A stretch of DNA of 7,090 nucleotides from Chthonomonadaceae bacterium (GTDB taxonomy: Bacteria; Armatimonadota; Chthonomonadetes; Chthonomonadales; Chthonomonadaceae). The translations under genes and the position numbers were made by a program. The stretch's first letter is position 1, and the number at the start of each line of letters is the position of its first letter. The notes under the pieces are model-generated. The model was not told where the DNA came from, did no database searches, and saw only the letters and a program-made list of their open reading frames with translations. Positions 4,918 to 7,090 of the stretch are shown here, piece by piece. The DNA lies in assembly GCA_025355115.1 (NCBI GenBank), contig JANXLO010000716.1, forward strand, positions 1-7,090, written 5' to 3'.

Positions 4918-6246
4918 CTACATTCGGCGGCGGTCGGTGCGCTGCCATCGGCGAGTCGGGCCGGTCAGCAAACCGAGCACCCGCAGGCCCAGTTTCCATA
5001 CGATGTAAGCCGGGGCCAGCAGCACCGCTAAGGCGACTGTGCGGGGGACGCGCGCGATCCACAGGCCAAGTGACAGATAGCCCCATTGAAGTGCGAGCAC
5101 CACAGCCCAGGCGAAGGCAAGAGCTGCCGCCGAACCGCTATGCCAGTGCAGGGCGATGAAGAGACAGGCGGCTGAGAGCACAGCCGGAACCATGAACAGC
5201 TCGGCGAACGGCGGAATGATAAGGTCGATGGCCATGTCCCGCAGGATGCGACTGTGGGTGCGCACTCCCTGCAACAGCAGGGCAAGGGCGAGAGTGCGGC
5301 GCAGGCGGGAGCGCCCGGCCTCCCAGCGGCGTCTCTGCCCTGCCGCCTGCGTGCCGGTCGTCGGCATCTGAGCAAGCACCGTCGTCTCCGGCACGAAGCT
5401 GACCCGCACTCCGGCCCAGCCGAGCTGAAGCGTATACGCTATATCCTCGGTAAGGTCGGATTCCGGCCAGGGATATCGCTCGACAACGCTCCGCGAGAAA
5501 GCCATGCCGTTGCCCTTAAGGCCGACCGAGAGGCCCAGCTTTTCCCGGCCGAGAGGCTTGACGAAATGATTGAGCGCCAGCGCCGCGCACATCAGGCGGG
5601 TGCGCCAGCTCTCCTCTGCGTTCAGGACGCCGTAGCGGGCTTGAAGCGCCTCCTGCCCGGCGTTCAGCCTCTCAGCAAACGCTTTCAGCAGGTTCGGCGC
5701 GGCGAGCGTATCGGCGTCCAGAATGACCAGCGCATCCCACAGCGGCGGCATCTCCTCTCGCGCTTCGCCGAGCAGCCATCGCTGCGCGAACGCGAGCGCA
5801 TAGCCTTTGCCTCGGCGCTCGGTGTCGGTGCGCGTCAAGACGAGAGCGCCTTCCTCACGAGCGATCTCGGCGGTAGCGTCGGTGCAGTTGTCCGCCGTCA
5901 CCACGACCCGATAGGCGCCCGGGGGATAGTCGAGCTCGTGCAGCGACTTCAGCGCCGCCCCCAGCACCATCTCTTCATCGTGCGCAGGAATGAGCACGAT
6001 GAACCGCACCAGAGCCGAAGGGGCAGCCTTTTGCTCTCCGTCAGCCGGAGAGAGTGCAAGGCGCTTCCGCCTGCTCACTTCGCACATGAGCGCGGCAGCG
6101 AGCAGCCTCCACAGATAGAGAGTCGACAGAGCGTAGAATGCCAGCGCAGGCAGCATCGCCAGAATGAAAATCCACCCCATTGCGGAGTGATGAAACGCGT
6201 GAGAAAAATGCCCGGCGGATGCCGCGGGCAACGGTTGTGTCGGCAT
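4918..6246 (-). CDS. Processive GT2 membrane glycosyltransferase (cellulose/PNAG synthase-like)
   Basis: This is a family 2 glycosyltransferase on an inner-membrane scaffold. Numbering here is from the upstream in-frame GTG at 6270. One hydrophobic segment (32-61) precedes the GT-A domain, which shows FIVLIPAHDEE (90-100), TADNCTD (125-131), VILDADT (182-188), GLKGNGMAFSR (250-260), LTEDIAYTLQL (273-283, TED) and QRRRW (312-316). The D, DxD, TED and QxxRW set is the signature of processive synthases such as BcsA, PgaC and hyaluronan synthase. Three or more hydrophobic segments follow (about 340-445). The family uses UDP-sugars to extend a polysaccharide and often exports it. No PilZ domain is present. 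I report ATG 6246. GTG 6270 and ATG 6180 are alternatives, and none has a strong RBS; 6180 would begin directly at the first membrane segment. It is followed after 9 bases by the WecG-like gene, and the pair forms a probable two-gene polysaccharide operon. The sugar specificity is unknown. Confidence 0.88.
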   Translation of the reverse strand: MPTQPLPAASAGHFSHAFHHSAMGWIFILAMLPALAFYALSTLYLWRLLAAALMCEVSRRKRLALSPADGEQKAAPSALVRFIVLIPAHDEEMVLGAALKSLHELDYPPGAYRVVVTADNCTDATAEIAREEGALVLTRTDTERRGKGYALAFAQRWLLGEAREEMPPLWDALVILDADTLAAPNLLKAFAERLNAGQEALQARYGVLNAEESWRTRLMCAALALNHFVKPLGREKLGLSVGLKGNGMAFSRSVVERYPWPESDLTEDIAYTLQLGWAGVRVSFVPETTVLAQMPTTGTQAAGQRRRWEAGRSRLRRTLALALLLQGVRTHSRILRDMAIDLIIPPFAELFMVPAVLSAACLFIALHWHSGSAAALAFAWAVVLALQWGYLSLGLWIARVPRTVALAVLLAPAYIVWKLGLRVLGLLTGPTRRWQRTDRRRM

Positions 6247-6371
6247 AGAGCGGAACCATCTCGCCTGCACTCCGCGTAAGAGTGCATAGCATTCGGGGCA
6301 ACAGCTTTGAGAATCCCCCTGCCCGAAAACGTGTGTGAGTCTACCCCATAGAATGAAAAGACGGCAAACCG
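6247..6371. other. Divergent intergenic region between GT2 and rhomboid genes
   Basis: Promoters for both flanking genes must lie here or within the annotated 5' ends. On the + strand TAGAAT at 6349-6354 resembles a -10 box, but no acceptable -35 lies 16-18 bases upstream. On the - strand TATGCA (near 6287) is a weak -10 candidate. An imperfect inverted repeat pairs CGGGGCA (6294-6300) with TGCCCG (6320-6325). None of these is strong enough to call as a separate site. Confidence 0.35.
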
Positions 6372-7090
6372 ATGCGACAATTTGAGAGTTCAGCTCCGAG
6401 CGGCCATCCCCTCACTGCCCGTTTCGGATCCGCCCGGCAGACGCCTCCGGTCGATGCCAGTCGCCGAGAGCAGTCGGAGACCGATGAGCGCCCGCCACTG
6501 CCGGTGGTCACGTATGCTCTGACCGCCATAAACGTGATCGTGTTCATGCTGATGATGTCGGCGGGGCATGGCGATGTGAGCAGCGTGGCAGAGATGTTCG
6601 GGGCGAAGGTCAACTCGCTGATTCAGCAGGGCCAGTGGTGGAGGTTTCTGACGCCGGTTTTTCTGCACGGCAGCCTGATCCACATCGTCTCCAACTCGCT
6701 CTCGCTGGTCTGGTTCGGCAGCAGCATCGAGCGACTGTATGGTCCGCGCAAATACCTGCTCATCTATATCCTCGCCGGAATCGCGGGTAACATCGCCAGC
6801 TATATCCATATGCCGGGCCTCTCCCTCGGGGCATCCGGGGCCATCTTCGGGCTTATTGGAGCCGGCGTTACCTTCCCGATCCGTTATCGGTCTCTGTTGC
6901 CAAAGGACGCGCCGCAGCGAATTCTGGGGCAGATCGTGCCCATCGCCGCGATCAACCTCTATATCGGCTACTCGTTGCCGGGCATCGACAACTGGGCGCA
7001 TATGGGCGGCTTGGTGGGCGGAGCGCTCGTCGCCCTGTTCCTGATTCCGGACGTACTGACCGATCGGGATCCTCATCCCGCCAAGAACGG
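6372..7090 (+). CDS. Rhomboid-family intramembrane serine protease (3' end outside window)
   Basis: The frame is open from ATG 6372 to the window edge (239 codons). An in-frame TGA at 6354 excludes an earlier start beyond a few codons. Residues 1-44 are a hydrophilic, Ser/Pro/Arg-rich cytoplasmic tail. The rhomboid core then begins with a membrane segment from VTYALTAINVIVFML (46-60). Other hallmarks are WWRFLTPVFLHG (89-100), HIVSN (104-108, the His and Asn of the oxyanion region), GASGAIFG with nucleophile Ser155 (153-160), and AHMGGLVGG with catalytic His210 (209-217). The Ser-His dyad is intact, so an active protease is expected that cleaves transmembrane substrates within the inner membrane. 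The RBS is weak. The gene is divergent from the glycosyltransferase pair with about 125 bases between starts. The substrate is unknown. A C-terminal extra domain, such as TPR repeats, cannot be excluded. Confidence 0.93.
   Translation, partial: MRQFESSAPSGHPLTARFGSARQTPPVDASRREQSETDERPPLPVVTYALTAINVIVFMLMMSAGHGDVSSVAEMFGAKVNSLIQQGQWWRFLTPVFLHGSLIHIVSNSLSLVWFGSSIERLYGPRKYLLIYILAGIAGNIASYIHMPGLSLGASGAIFGLIGAGVTFPIRYRSLLPKDAPQRILGQIVPIAAINLYIGYSLPGIDNWAHMGGLVGGALVALFLIPDVLTDRDPHPAKN

Noticed and set aside
5254..6279. 341-codon + strand open frame opposite the GT2 gene
   Set aside because: It is a complementary-strand shadow caused by high GC codon use. The - strand frame carries all GT2 motifs, while this one is Arg/Gln-rich and featureless.

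Overview
This window comes from a GC-rich bacterial chromosome. It looks like ordinary chromosome with some decaying or odd spots, not a phage, plasmid or CRISPR locus. The gene families fit an environmental bacterium of the Acidobacteriota/Armatimonadota/Planctomycetota kind: an oxidoreductase with the Gfo/Idh/MocA C-terminal signature common in those phyla, an isochorismatase-fold hydrolase, the ribosomal protein L31 gene beside a DUF1385 gene, and a WecG-type transferase with a processive GT2. The phylum is an inference of low certainty. I found no tRNA, rRNA, insertion sequence, attachment site or CRISPR array.

Left block (1-1870, + strand). The C-terminal half of a Gfo/Idh/MocA oxidoreductase enters from the left edge. 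It is followed by a perfect 14-bp hairpin that abuts the next ribosome binding site, then an isochorismatase-family cysteine hydrolase whose C-terminus is shifted out of frame by one missing base. Next is a small His-rich hydrophilic protein whose reading frame clearly continues past an in-frame TGA into a second copy of its C-terminal motif. Two adjacent genes each carry one disabling lesion, which means local gene decay, sequencing error, or (for the TGA) possible readthrough.

Convergent gap (1871-2148). It holds one strong hairpin, probably a bidirectional terminator, and no gene.

Central block (2149-6246, - strand). Read in the direction of transcription, it runs: processive GT2 glycosyltransferase, then 9 bp later a WecG/TagA/CpsF glycosyltransferase fused to a C-terminal STAS-like domain, then rpmE (L31) with its own near-consensus promoter, then a textbook Rho-independent terminator, then a DUF1385 (YqhQ-like) membrane protein with a GTG start. 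The two glycosyltransferases form an operon, most likely for a surface polysaccharide. rpmE and DUF1385 form a translation-associated neighbourhood split by the terminator.

Right edge (6372-7090, + strand). A rhomboid intramembrane serine protease is transcribed divergently from the glycosyltransferase pair and runs off the window.

The most interesting items are the WecG-STAS fusion, whose STAS domain lacks the usual phosphorylatable Ser, the in-frame TGA with conserved coding beyond it, and the RBS-abutting hairpin. I do not see convincing evidence for a wholly new multi-gene system.
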